From: Papillibacter cinnamivorans DSM 12816 | GTDB lineage: Bacteria; Bacillota; Clostridia; Oscillospirales; Oscillospiraceae | DNA: 64,000 nucleotides | Assembly (NCBI RefSeq): GCF_900176335.1 | Contig: NZ_FWXW01000002.1 | Span: 359,395 to 423,394, forward strand | Direction: 5' to 3' | Shown here: piece after piece, positions 18,778 to 28,891 of the stretch | Layout: the number at the start of each line of letters is the position of its first letter | How positions within the stretch are numbered: position 1 is the stretch's first letter | The notes under the pieces: generated by a model | Told to the model about the DNA's origin: nothing | The model's database searches: none | The model's input: the letters and a program-made list of their open reading frames with translations, nothing else | Made by a program: the position numbers and the translations under genes

Positions 18778-20046
18778 ATGGGATCTGCGCGGATGAAACC
18801 TGCCTTTTTCATTGTTGTGCTGATCACGGCGTTTGCCCTGTATGTGGCGCTCTTCGGCCTGAAGCTGGGGGGCCTGACGCTCAACGGCGCCAACAACATG
18901 CGGTTCGGCATCGATATCCGGGGCGGTGTGGAGGCCGTCTATTCGCCCAAGGATCTGGACCGCGCGCCCACGGATGACGAACTGGAAGCGGCCAAGGCCA
19001 TCATCGAAACCCGAATGGACGCCCAGAACATCACCGACCGGGATGTAAAAATCGACTCCGCCAACGGACAAATCATCGTGCAGTTTCCCTGGAAGTCCGA
19101 TGAAACCGATTTTGATCCCCAGAAAGCGGTCTCCGAGCTGGGCGAAACCGCACACCTCACCTTCCGCGACCCTGACGGGAACATCGTTCTGGAAGGCTCA
19201 GACGTGAAAAAGAGCTACGCTGATTTCACAAGCACCACCAAGACTCCCATCGTCGTGCTGGAGCTCACCGACGATGGAGCCACCAAGTTCTCCGAGGCCA
19301 CCGGGCGTCTGGTGGGCCAGAAGATTTCCATCTACATGGACGATACCCTCATTTCCGCTCCCACGGTAAAAACCCAGATCACCGGCGGCGAGGCGTATAT
19401 CGACAACATGGAAAGCGAAGATGCCGCAGCAGCTCTGGCTCAGAAGATCAGCTCCGGCGCGCTGCCCTTTTCCATGGAGGCGAAAACCACCAATATCATC
19501 AGTCCCACACTGGGAACCGGCGCTCTCAACGTCATGGTTCTGGCCGGCGAGGTGGCCTTCGCTCTGGTGTGCCTGTTCATGCTGCTGTACTATAGGGTGC
19601 CCGGCCTTGTGGCCTGCGTCGCCCTGGCTCTTCAGGTGACGGGCCAGCTTCTGGCCCTGTCTATTCCTCAGTTCACCCTCACCCTCCCGGGCATCGCGGG
19701 CGTGATCCTCTCGGTGGGCATGGGAGTGGACGCAAACGTCATCGTCTCCGAACGCATCAAGGAGGAGCTGAACTCCGGCAAGACCCTCCGCTCCGCCATC
19801 GACACCGGCTTCTCCCGCGCCTTCTCCTCGGTTTTCGACGGCAATATCACGACCATTATCGTGGCCATCATCCTCCTCATCTTCGGTTCCGGGTCCCTTC
19901 TGTCCTTCGGTTACACCCTCCTGTGGGGCATCATCATGAACTTTGTGGCGGGCATCTCGGCCTCCCGGCTCATGATCCGCTCTCTGGCGGAGTATAAGGG
20001 ACTGCGCAAACCCCAGTATTTCGGCGCGAGGAGGCTTGCACAATGA
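18778..20046 (+). CDS. secD: protein translocase subunit SecD
   Basis: Membrane subunit that uses the proton gradient to help proteins leave the Sec channel. It has 422 residues: one N-terminal membrane helix (near residues 8-28), a large outside domain with SecD signatures (FGIDIRGGVEAVY near 43; DDTLISAPTVKTQITGG near 185), then five membrane helices with SVGMGVDANVIVSERIKEEL near 315. The stop overlaps the secF ATG by four bases. Confidence 0.95.
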   Translation: MGSARMKPAFFIVVLITAFALYVALFGLKLGGLTLNGANNMRFGIDIRGGVEAVYSPKDLDRAPTDDELEAAKAIIETRMDAQNITDRDVKIDSANGQIIVQFPWKSDETDFDPQKAVSELGETAHLTFRDPDGNIVLEGSDVKKSYADFTSTTKTPIVVLELTDDGATKFSEATGRLVGQKISIYMDDTLISAPTVKTQITGGEAYIDNMESEDAAAALAQKISSGALPFSMEAKTTNIISPTLGTGALNVMVLAGEVAFALVCLFMLLYYRVPGLVACVALALQVTGQLLALSIPQFTLTLPGIAGVILSVGMGVDANVIVSERIKEELNSGKTLRSAIDTGFSRAFSSVFDGNITTIIVAIILLIFGSGSLLSFGYTLLWGIIMNFVAGISASRLMIRSLAEYKGLRKPQYFGARRLAQ

Positions 20047-20981
20047 ACGTCAAGAGAGTTTTCTTTTTCAAACACCGCTATGTGTATTTCGCCATTTCCA
20101 TCGCCGTCATCCTTACCGGCGTTATTTTCACCCTGGTAAACGGCCTTCAGTTGGACATCAAGTTCAAGGGCGGCACCATTCTGAATTACTCCTGCGTCGG
20201 CGACGTGGACGTCACCAAGGCCGAATCCGTGATAGGGAGCACACTGGGGCAGACCGTCGACTGTCAGATCCAGACCAATATCACAAACGGTGGGCAGACG
20301 CTGGTGATAAACCTGGCGGGGAATGAGGGCATCACTTCCCAGGATCAGCAGACCGTCACCCAGGTCCTCACCGTCACTTTCCCGGACGCCAATATGAACC
20401 TTACGAACTCCCAAACCGTGGAGCCTTCTTACGGAGCGCGATTTTTCAAAAACGGGATGATTGCCATCGCCCTTTCCTTCATTTTGATTTTGATTTATGT
20501 GGGCATCCGTTTTAGGAATATCGGAGGCTTCTCCGCCGGCGCAATGGCCATCGTCGCCCTGATTCACGACGTTCTGGTGGTCACCTCGGTCTTTGCCATC
20601 TTCCAGATTCCCGTAGGAGATTCCTATATCGCCGCGGTCCTTACCATCATCGGCTTTTCCATCAACGACACCATCGTTATCTACGACCGGATCCGTGAAA
20701 ACGCGCGCCTTCTGGGCAAAAAGGTGAATACGGAGGAGCTGGTGGACATCTCCATCACCCAGTCCATTTCCCGCTCCATCAACACCAACATCACCGTCTT
20801 CGTCAGCATCACCATCGTCTTTATATTCGCCCAGATTTACAATATCACGTCCATCCGCACCTTCGCCCTTCCCATGATGTTCGGTACCATTTCCGGCTGC
20901 TATTCCACCGTTTGTATCGCCGGCCCCCTCTGGACCATGTGGAAGAACTATAAGAGCAGAAAGCGCGCCGCCCGGGCGTAG
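20043..20981 (+). CDS. secF: protein translocase subunit SecF
   Basis: Partner of SecD, 312 residues and six membrane helices. Signatures include LDIKFKGGTILNYS near residue 38 and GFSINDTIVIYDRIREN near residue 208. The gene overlaps secD (ATGA type), so the two are translated together. Confidence 0.95.
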   Translation: MNVKRVFFFKHRYVYFAISIAVILTGVIFTLVNGLQLDIKFKGGTILNYSCVGDVDVTKAESVIGSTLGQTVDCQIQTNITNGGQTLVINLAGNEGITSQDQQTVTQVLTVTFPDANMNLTNSQTVEPSYGARFFKNGMIAIALSFILILIYVGIRFRNIGGFSAGAMAIVALIHDVLVVTSVFAIFQIPVGDSYIAAVLTIIGFSINDTIVIYDRIRENARLLGKKVNTEELVDISITQSISRSINTNITVFVSITIVFIFAQIYNITSIRTFALPMMFGTISGCYSTVCIAGPLWTMWKNYKSRKRAARA

Positions 20982-21026
20982 GTCCCGGAAAGCTCGGTTT
21001 TCCCAAAATCATCATAGGATATGCAG

Positions 21027-21063
21027 TGGGCTGCTGAAAATCCAAAGGATTTTCAGCAGCCCA
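21027..21063. terminator. bidirectional terminator between secF and pfp
   Basis: A perfect 17-bp stem (TGGGCTGCTGAAAATCC and its complement) lies between two converging genes. Confidence 0.75.
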
Positions 21064-21114
21064 TTAAACACGATATCCCCCCTTCCCCCCGGGAAGGGGG
21101 AAGAGGGATGGGGT

Positions 21115-22371
<1,257 letters not shown>

Positions 22372-22597
22372 TGGTGAGTCCCCCTTGCCCGTATGTTTTA
22401 GGCCGGATTTTCCGGCCGTTAATTCTGGTAAAAAAATCATATCACGGAAACCCGATAAAATCAAACCGCCCGTTCATACTGATAGGAGTACGGTGCATAC
22501 TATCCCGCAGCGTTTCCCCCACAGCGTCGATTTTTCTTGCAATCCGCCCAAAAAGCTGGTAAAATTTATGTAGAATTTCTACAAGGAGATGGGTTCA

Positions 22598-23533
22598 ATG
22601 CTTGTCACATCCAAGGAGATGTTCCGGAAGGCCTACGAGGGCGGATATGCCATCGGCGCCTTCAACGTCAATAATATGGAGATCATTCAGGGCATTACGG
22701 AAGCGGCCAAGGAAACCATGTCCCCCCTGATCCTGCAGGTTTCCGCCGGCGCCCGGAAATACGCGAAGCATGTCTATCTCATGAAGCTCATCGAGGCTGC
22801 CATAGAAGACACGGGGCTTCCCATCTGCGTTCACCTGGACCACGGGGAGGATTTTGAAATCTGCAAATCCTGCATCGACGGCGGCTTTACCTCCGTGATG
22901 ATCGACGGCTCCAAGCACTCTTTTAAAGACAACATCCGCCTGACGAAGCAGGTGGTGGACTACGCCCACGAAAAGGGAGTGGTGGTGGAAGGGGAACTGG
23001 GCCGTCTGGCCGGCATTGAGGACGCAGTTAATGTGTCCGCCGAGGACTCGTCCTATACCGATCCCGGCCAGGTGGAGGAGTTTGTCCGCTCCACCGGCGT
23101 CGACTCTCTGGCCATCGCCATCGGCACCAGCCACGGGGCGTATAAATTCAAGCCCGGGCAGAAGCCTCAGCTCCGCTTCGATATCCTGGAGGAAGTGGAA
23201 AAAAGGCTTCCCGGATTTCCCATCGTCCTCCACGGGGCCTCTTCGGTGATCCCCGAGTATGTGGCCCAGATCAATGAGTTCGGCGGCGCCATGCCAAACG
23301 CCATTGGAGTTCCCGAAGACATGCTGCGCAAAGCCGCTCATATGGCGGTGTGCAAGATCAACATCGACTCGGATCTCCGCCTGGCCATGACCGCCGGAGT
23401 CCGCAAACACCTGGCGGAACACCCGGACCACTTTGATCCCAGACAGTATCTGACTCCCGGCCGGGACAACATCCGGGCCCTTGTTGCCCACAAGATGATC
23501 CATGTCCTCGGCTGCAACGGGAAAGCATATTGA
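22598..23533 (+). CDS. fba: fructose-bisphosphate aldolase, class II
   Basis: Zinc-dependent aldolase, 311 residues. The zinc-binding HLDHGED block is near residue 82, the GELGRLAGIED block near 134, and IAIGTSHGAYKF near 175. Start at 22598 follows ACAAGGAGA; an in-frame ATG at 22589 overlaps that site and is rejected. It may instead prefer a tagatose-type substrate, but the phosphofructokinase next door favours the glycolytic role. Confidence 0.92.
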   Translation: MLVTSKEMFRKAYEGGYAIGAFNVNNMEIIQGITEAAKETMSPLILQVSAGARKYAKHVYLMKLIEAAIEDTGLPICVHLDHGEDFEICKSCIDGGFTSVMIDGSKHSFKDNIRLTKQVVDYAHEKGVVVEGELGRLAGIEDAVNVSAEDSSYTDPGQVEEFVRSTGVDSLAIAIGTSHGAYKFKPGQKPQLRFDILEEVEKRLPGFPIVLHGASSVIPEYVAQINEFGGAMPNAIGVPEDMLRKAAHMAVCKINIDSDLRLAMTAGVRKHLAEHPDHFDPRQYLTPGRDNIRALVAHKMIHVLGCNGKAY

Positions 23534-23548
23534 TTCCTGCCGGAATAA

Positions 23549-23592
23549 AAAACCGAGGCGCGCGGGCTATTAAGCCCGCGCGCCTCGGTTTT
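23549..23592 (+). terminator. terminator after the aldolase gene
   Basis: A long GC-rich perfect stem (AAAACCGAGGCGCGCGGGCT and its complement) ending in TTTT. Confidence 0.85.
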
Positions 23593-23671
23593 ATAAGCCT
23601 GACGGAATCGGGAAAGTGCCCCGAGACCGTCCGTACCTATATGGAGTCAGCCCGGAATCTTATTCAACCTC

Positions 23672-23733
23672 TTGACAAAATCGGGAAAGGGAAGTAGTAT
23701 GAACGTATGAACAATTGTTCATACGTTCATACT
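23672..23733 (+). promoter_or_regulatory. cad promoter with a 38-bp palindromic operator
   Basis: TTGACA and TAGTAT (23695-23700) are 17 bases apart. A perfect palindrome of 38 bp covers 23696-23733, overlapping the -10 box; its centre TGAACAATTGTTCA matches the 12-2-12 type sites bound by ArsR/SmtB metal sensors. The repressor gene starts just downstream, so self-regulation is likely. Confidence 0.85.
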
Positions 23734-23771
23734 TATTTTGTGATATGTTGTCCGCAAGGGAGGCGCCGATA

Positions 23772-24146
23772 TTGAATAAAGAAACCCATTTCTCCGACTG
23801 CTGTGAAACTACGGTGATTCACGAGGAGGCTTTGTCCGAGGTCCGGAAGAAAATGCCCCCGGAGGATCCGCTCATCGAGGTGGCCGAACTCTTCAAGGTC
23901 TTCGGGGATTCCACGAGAGCGAGGATCATCTGCGCTCTGAACCTCTCCGAGCTCTGCGTCTGCGACCTGTCGGTCCTGCTGGGCATGTCTCAGTCCGCCG
24001 TTTCCCACCAGCTCCGTATTCTCAAGCAGGCGCGCATGGTGAAATTCCGCAGGAGCGGCAAGGTGGTCTATTATTCCCTGGACGACGAGCACATCGGCCA
24101 GATTTTTGCCGTGGCGTTCCAGCACGTTCAGGAGGGATCCGCATGA
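23772..24146 (+). CDS. cadC: ArsR/SmtB-family metal-sensing repressor, CadC type
   Basis: A 124-residue winged-helix repressor. The recognition helix is in LLGMSQSAVSHQLRILKQA near residue 68. The metal-site motif ELCVCDL gives C62 and C64, and C10-C11 lie near the N-terminus as in CadC sensors for cadmium, lead or zinc. A TTG at 23772 is chosen because AAGGGAGG lies eight bases before it; an ATG at 23745 is in frame but has no such site. The gene overlaps the ATPase start (ATGA). Confidence 0.9.
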   Translation: MNKETHFSDCCETTVIHEEALSEVRKKMPPEDPLIEVAELFKVFGDSTRARIICALNLSELCVCDLSVLLGMSQSAVSHQLRILKQARMVKFRRSGKVVYYSLDDEHIGQIFAVAFQHVQEGSA

Positions 24147-26152
24147 CCGGCAGGAAAAAGAGCCGCCCCGGTCCCCGTCATGGCGGCACAAGCGAATCCG
24201 CCTGCGCCTGCCGGGAGGATCCCTGCAGCAGTTCCGCATCCGCACAGGACTGCGCCTGCTGCGCGTGTCACGATCACAGCCATGCCCACGGCGGCTCCGG
24301 CGAAGAGGGAAGGGGAGCCTCCCGGCTCCGGCTGATTGTCTCGGGGCTTCTTCTGGCGCTTGCCTTTCTCCCCGGTCTGCCGGGGCCGCTGTCTTTTTTG
24401 CTGGGCGCCGCGGCTTATCTTCTGGCCGGCTGGGATGTTCTGCTCCGGGCGGGAAGAAATCTCGCCGCGGGCCGCGTCTTTGACGAAAATTTCCTCATGT
24501 CTTTGGCCAGCCTCGGCGCCTTTTTCATCGGCCAGCGGGCGGAAGCCGCGGCGGTCATGCTCTTTTATCAGGTGGGCGAGCTCTTTCAGGGGTACGCGGT
24601 GGACCGTTCCAGAAGATCCGTCAGGGAACTTATGGACCTTCGGCCTGACAGGGCCTTCCGCATCGTGGACGGCCGTCCGGTGGAAACAAACCCCGAGGAT
24701 ATCGCCGTGGGAGATCTCATTCTGGTGCATCCCGGCGAAAAGATCCCCCTGGACGGCGATGTGCTGGAAGGGGAGTCCTGGCTGGACACCTCCGCCCTCA
24801 CGGGAGAGTCTGAGCCCCGGCCCGCGAATCCCGGGTCTCCCGTCCTCTCCGGCTTTCTCAACCAAAGCGGCGTCCTCAAGGTCCGGGTACAAAAAACCTA
24901 TGGAGATTCCACCGCCTCCAGGATCCTGCGTCTGGTGGAGGACTCGGCGGAAAACAAAGCCGTACCCGAGCAGTTCATCACGAAGTTTGCCGGAATCTAT
25001 ACCCCCGCGGTGGTGGCTGTGGCAATCATCCTCGCTCTTCTGCTCCCGCCTCTCGCCGGTATCGGCTGGGCCGAGGGGCTGCACCGGGCGCTTATCTTTC
25101 TGGTGGTTTCCTGTCCCTGTGCCCTGGTGATCTCCGTCCCCATGGGCTATTTTGCCGGGATCGGCAGGGCCTCCCGGGCCGGGGTGCTGGTCAAGGGCGG
25201 CAACTACCTGGAAGCCCTGTGCCATGCGGAAATTGCCGTCTTTGATAAGACGGGGACCCTCACCCGGGGAAAATTCCGCGTGGTGAAGCTCGCTCCTGTT
25301 TCCGTAAGCGACAAGGAGCTTCTGGAATATGCCGCTCTTGTGGAAAGCCTGTCTTCCCATCCTGTGGCGCGGTCTATCCGGGAAGCCTGGGGGGGATCGG
25401 CCGATACCACCCGCATCTCGGAGTATACCGAGCTTCCCGGAAAAGGCGTCCGTGCTCGTGTGGACGGGCAAAGCGTCTGGGCCGGAACCAGGATCCTTAT
25501 GGAAGATCTGGGCCTTTCCGTCCCCGGGGACGATCCCGGCGAGACGGTCGTCCACGTGGCAAAAGGCGGCGCGTATCTGGGCGGCGTCTTCCTGCGGGAC
25601 ACTCTGAAAAAAGACACGGCGGAAGCTCTCCGGGCTTTGAAGTCCGCCGGCGTGCGAAAGACCGTCATGCTCACCGGCGACAGGGAGGAAGTGGCCGCCC
25701 GGATCGGCAAGGAGGCGGGAATCGACGAGGTTGTGTCGGGCCTTCTCCCGATCGACAAGGTATCCCGGATAGAAGTGCTCCTAAAGGAAACCTCTCCCGG
25801 CAGGACCCTTCTTTACGCCGGCGACGGGATCAACGACGCTCCGGCCCTCCGCCGGGCTGACGTGGGCGTCGCCATGGGGGCCCTTGGGTCCGACGCCGCA
25901 ATGGAGGCCGCCGACGTGGTCATCATGACCGACGAGCTGTCCTCTTTGGTTTCCGCCATGAAAATCGCCCGTTCCACCCGGCGGATCGTGCAGGAAAATA
26001 TCGCCTTTGCCATATCGGTGAAGCTCCTTGTTCTGGTGATGGGCGCCCTGGGCCTTGCCGGTATGTGGCAGGCCGTTTTCGCGGACGTGGGCGTTTCCCT
26101 CCTTGCCGTGGCAAATGCCATGCGCCTGCTGCGTTTTCGTGTGAACGAATGA
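24143..26152 (+). CDS. cadA: heavy-metal-exporting P1B-type ATPase (cadmium/zinc type)
   Basis: Membrane pump of 669 residues. Seen in order: a Cys/His-rich N-terminus (CACREDPC, CACCACHDHSHAH), membrane helices, TGES near residue 219, the ion-binding CPCAL in a helix near 323, the phosphorylated Asp in DKTGT near 368, the HP motif (SSHPVARSI) and GDGINDAPAL near 560. CPC is found in zinc/cadmium as well as copper pumps; the CadC-type neighbour favours zinc, cadmium or lead. The usual N-terminal HMA fold is replaced by the short Cys/His stretch. Confidence 0.93.
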   Translation: MTGRKKSRPGPRHGGTSESACACREDPCSSSASAQDCACCACHDHSHAHGGSGEEGRGASRLRLIVSGLLLALAFLPGLPGPLSFLLGAAAYLLAGWDVLLRAGRNLAAGRVFDENFLMSLASLGAFFIGQRAEAAAVMLFYQVGELFQGYAVDRSRRSVRELMDLRPDRAFRIVDGRPVETNPEDIAVGDLILVHPGEKIPLDGDVLEGESWLDTSALTGESEPRPANPGSPVLSGFLNQSGVLKVRVQKTYGDSTASRILRLVEDSAENKAVPEQFITKFAGIYTPAVVAVAIILALLLPPLAGIGWAEGLHRALIFLVVSCPCALVISVPMGYFAGIGRASRAGVLVKGGNYLEALCHAEIAVFDKTGTLTRGKFRVVKLAPVSVSDKELLEYAALVESLSSHPVARSIREAWGGSADTTRISEYTELPGKGVRARVDGQSVWAGTRILMEDLGLSVPGDDPGETVVHVAKGGAYLGGVFLRDTLKKDTAEALRALKSAGVRKTVMLTGDREEVAARIGKEAGIDEVVSGLLPIDKVSRIEVLLKETSPGRTLLYAGDGINDAPALRRADVGVAMGALGSDAAMEAADVVIMTDELSSLVSAMKIARSTRRIVQENIAFAISVKLLVLVMGALGLAGMWQAVFADVGVSLLAVANAMRLLRFRVNE

Positions 26153-26262
26153 AATTGACTTTAAGAAAAAAGTCCCAGTAAGAAAACATCACGAAAGGCG
26201 AATAAATCAGGCTCTGCCTCCGTCTTGGTATCATCCGCTCCCGCCCCGGCATACTATGGACC

Positions 26263-26337
26263 AAGGCGAGGAGGATAACGCAGCCAACCGCGCGTCAGGC
26301 TTCCGGAAACCGGGTCAGGTTCGACTCTCCTCGCCTT
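26263..26337 (+). other. inverted repeat, possible structured RNA
   Basis: Perfect 11-bp arms, AAGGCGAGGAG at 26263-26273 and CTCCTCGCCTT at 26327-26337, enclose 53 bases that contain GGTTCGAC. It is tRNA-sized, but the inner arms do not fold as a cloverleaf. No further identity could be given. Confidence 0.4.
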
Positions 26338-26364
26338 AATACGGCGGAAAAGGGGATAGAGTGT

Positions 26365-26868
26365 GTGCCGCTGAGAATCGTGGAATACAACCGCAGCGCG
26401 GCGGTCAAGTACGCGCACCGCTGGGCATACGCCCGCAATCCTGCCTATTATGACTACGGGTCTTTGGGCGGAAACTGCACCAATTTTGCCTCCCAGTGCA
26501 TCTATGCCGGCAGCAGGGTGATGAATTACACTCCCACTTTCGGCTGGTACTACCGTAATGCCGGAGACAAAGCCCCCGCCTGGACCGGAGTCGCTTACCT
26601 CTACAATTTCATGACCCGCAAAACGGAGAGCATCGGCCCCTTTGGAAGGGAAGCGCCCCTGAGCGAGGCAAGGCCCGGGGATATCGTGCAGATTTCCTTT
26701 GACGGAATGTCTTTTCAGCATTCCCCCGTGGTGGTCCAGACCGGACAGAATCCGGCCCCGGAAAATATTCTGGTTGCCGCCCACACCCAGGACGCGGATT
26801 ACCGTCCGCTGGGCACCTATACATACAAGAAGCTGCGGCTGATTCATTTCCTCGGCGTCCGCCGGTAG
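26365..26868 (+). CDS. amidase-domain (Amidase_6) protein, sporulation-type
   Basis: A 167-residue protein matching the putative amidase domain found in Bacillus YhbB and many clostridial proteins. Visible blocks: YNRSAAVKYAHRWAYARNPA at the start, LGGNCTNFASQCIYAGS with the likely catalytic cysteine near residue 40, and AHTQDADYRPLG near 137 with the likely histidine. No signal peptide is seen. GTG at 26365 follows AAAAGGGGATAG. YhbB-type genes are mother-cell genes in Bacillus, so a role in the spore envelope is inferred. Confidence 0.82.
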   Translation: MPLRIVEYNRSAAVKYAHRWAYARNPAYYDYGSLGGNCTNFASQCIYAGSRVMNYTPTFGWYYRNAGDKAPAWTGVAYLYNFMTRKTESIGPFGREAPLSEARPGDIVQISFDGMSFQHSPVVVQTGQNPAPENILVAAHTQDADYRPLGTYTYKKLRLIHFLGVRR

Positions 26869-26884
26869 CACAAGTACCGAAACG

Positions 26885-26928
26885 AGCAAGGCAGACCCGG
26901 TCTGAAAAAACCGGGCCTGCCTTGCTTT
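26885..26928 (+). terminator. terminator after the amidase-domain gene
   Basis: Stem of AGCAAGGCAGACCCGGT and its near-complement around AAAAA, followed by TTTG. Confidence 0.8.
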
Positions 26929-27037
26929 GATCATATCGCTTTGACAGGATGGCGCAATATGTAAATCCATGAGGGGAACAGCCTTCATCGGCTGCACCTT
27001 GAACAAGCGAATAATCAGAAAAACAATAGAAAAAGCC

Positions 27038-27066
27038 TTGACAATCTAGAACAAGTGTTCTATATT
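27038..27066 (+). promoter_or_regulatory. promoter with a LexA-type box, facing the recombinase gene
   Basis: TTGACA (27038-27043) and TATATT (27061-27066) are exactly 17 bases apart. Between them lies TAGAACAAGTGTTCTA (27047-27062), which contains GAAC-N4-GTTC, the core of SOS boxes in Firmicutes. No gene follows on this strand; transcription would run antisense into the tyrosine recombinase gene. Confidence 0.65.
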
Positions 27067-27091
27067 GGAATCAGCCGATATCCCCGCAGGA

Positions 27092-28102
27092 TCACCCGCT
27101 CCGTTTCTTGTTCCGGCGCACCCGGGAGAGGGGATTGGCCCGGGCGGCCGTGCGCAGCGCCTCGTTGTCCACATGGGTGTAAATCTCCGTGGTGTTGAGG
27201 TGCTCGTGACCCAGCACCTCCTGAAGGGCCCGCACGTCCACGCCGTTTTGGAGCATCAGGGTGGCCGCCGTGTGCCGCAGCTTATGGGACGAATACTTAT
27301 CGCTGTCCAGCCCCGCCTCGGCCAGATGGTGCTTCACGAGGCTGTGGACCGTTGCGCGGCTGATCCTTTTGTGCTGCTGGGAGAGGAAAAGGGCTCCCTT
27401 GTCTCCCACGGCGCTCTTGCTCCGGATCTCCCGGTAGGCTTTCAGTGCATCCAGACAGGCGTCGTTGAGATAGACGATCCGTTCCTTTCCGCCTTTTCCA
27501 AGGACCCGCAGATGGTCCTCCCGCACATCGGAGACATTGAGTCCCGTAAGCTCGGAAATCCGCAGACCGCAGTTTAAAAACAGCGTCAGGATGCAGTAAT
27601 CCCGCTCCGGGTGCTTTCCACCCACGTTGGAGAGCAAAATAATGCTTTCCTCCAGAGAGAGATAGCGGGGGAGACTCCGCTTGAGCTTGGGGGAGTCCAG
27701 GTCCTTCACCGGGTTTTCCTCCATGAGTCTCGCCTTGTTGGTCAGATATTTATAAAACGATCGGATGCAGGCCACCTTTCTGGCCCTGGAAGCCGCGTTA
27801 AGCCCGTATTCCGGGTTCCTGCTCTTATGGTTTTTCACCTTGTCCCGGCTTAAAAAGCTCATATATTCGTAAATATCGGTAAGCGTAACGGATTTGACAA
27901 GCTCCAGATCCACGTCCAGGATGGAGACGTTCTCCATATCGGTCTCCCGGGGAACCTTGTCCCGCCGAATCTTCAGATAGCGGAAGAAGTTTCGAAGGTC
28001 CAAAAAATATTCGTCCACAGTCTTCTTGGAATGCCCTTTGATGGTCTCATGATAGGCCAGAAAGTCCCGCAGGATTCCCGGCGCTTCGTTTCTGTAGTCC
28101 AT
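27092..28102 (-). CDS. tyrosine recombinase, XerC/XerD-like
   Basis: A 336-residue integrase-fold recombinase. The N-terminal SAM-like domain spans about residues 10-115. The catalytic set is visible: R in GLRISELTG, HKLRHTAATLM, the LGHEHLNTT block with its histidine, and the tyrosine in IYTHV. It is somewhat longer than XerC/D (about 300). No att sites or cargo are seen beside it, so a housekeeping Xer role is as likely as a mobile-element role. Confidence 0.88.
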   Translation of the reverse strand: MDYRNEAPGILRDFLAYHETIKGHSKKTVDEYFLDLRNFFRYLKIRRDKVPRETDMENVSILDVDLELVKSVTLTDIYEYMSFLSRDKVKNHKSRNPEYGLNAASRARKVACIRSFYKYLTNKARLMEENPVKDLDSPKLKRSLPRYLSLEESIILLSNVGGKHPERDYCILTLFLNCGLRISELTGLNVSDVREDHLRVLGKGGKERIVYLNDACLDALKAYREIRSKSAVGDKGALFLSQQHKRISRATVHSLVKHHLAEAGLDSDKYSSHKLRHTAATLMLQNGVDVRALQEVLGHEHLNTTEIYTHVDNEALRTAARANPLSRVRRNKKRSG

Positions 28103-28891
28103 TCCGCCCCTCCTTCAATATTATCTCATATAGCGATATCCCTGTATGTGTTATTTCGGGTCTTTTTTAATCCGTCGTGCCGGATGCTGCGTTCCCCGGA
28201 CATTCACCGTTTTATATTGAGTCATCGCCACGCCGCAAAAAACAGTCGTTTTGATAAGCCATCCGGAACAGAGTTTAACAATAAAACCGCATGGAGTGAA
28301 ACCGATCACACGCATTTTTTATTTGTGCACCGTTTATCCTGAAATTGCGCGATTTCCGTAACACCTATATACAATAAATTTTGGCTTTGAATCAGCCGGC
28401 CGGATTCAGGCGGCGCTGTGCGTGGTCCGGTCGGCCGCCGCGGAATAACTCTGACGCGGAAGAATTCAGATAACGCAGCGTATCACGGTCCATGCGGCAG
28501 GCGGTTTTCATTTTTGCATGTTCCGCGTTCTGAAGTATCCGGCAGAACCAACGGCTCAAGTCCCCGGAGAAACCCCCGGGAACCCCCCTTCCGAGTCGTT
28601 TTCTTCCCCTCTATTTTAAACAAAATTTTTATTTTGTTTAATTATAAATCCGCAGAGTTTTTTTGTCAAGTCTTTCTTTTCTCCTCCTCCCTCCGGCAGG
28701 AGGATTTCTGCGTACCTGAACATTTCTGTTACAGCCATTCGTGCCTCCGCTCTCTCCCGGCCGGCTCTCCGGAATGCCTTGCGTTTCTGTGCCGCCCCTT
28801 CCGTTTTTCGCAGCGGTTTGCCGATAAACCCAGCGGAGCTTTTCCGGCATATCGCCGCATCCCGCAGCTCCCCGCCGTATTGAGGGAAATT
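28103..28891. other. 789-base region without a recognised gene
   Basis: Open frames here have no family resemblance or ribosome binding sites. The stretch 28616-28641 is an AT-rich perfect dyad (arms TTAAACAAAAT and ATTTTGTTTAA, 4-base loop), which may be an operator or a terminator. The part near 28120-28400 is AT-rich and probably contains the promoter of the recombinase gene. Confidence 0.5.

Noticed and set aside
26263..26337. Possible tRNA gene
   Set aside because: The outer stem and GGTTCGAC suggest it, but the T stem does not pair and no anticodon arm can be drawn. Kept only as an unidentified inverted repeat.
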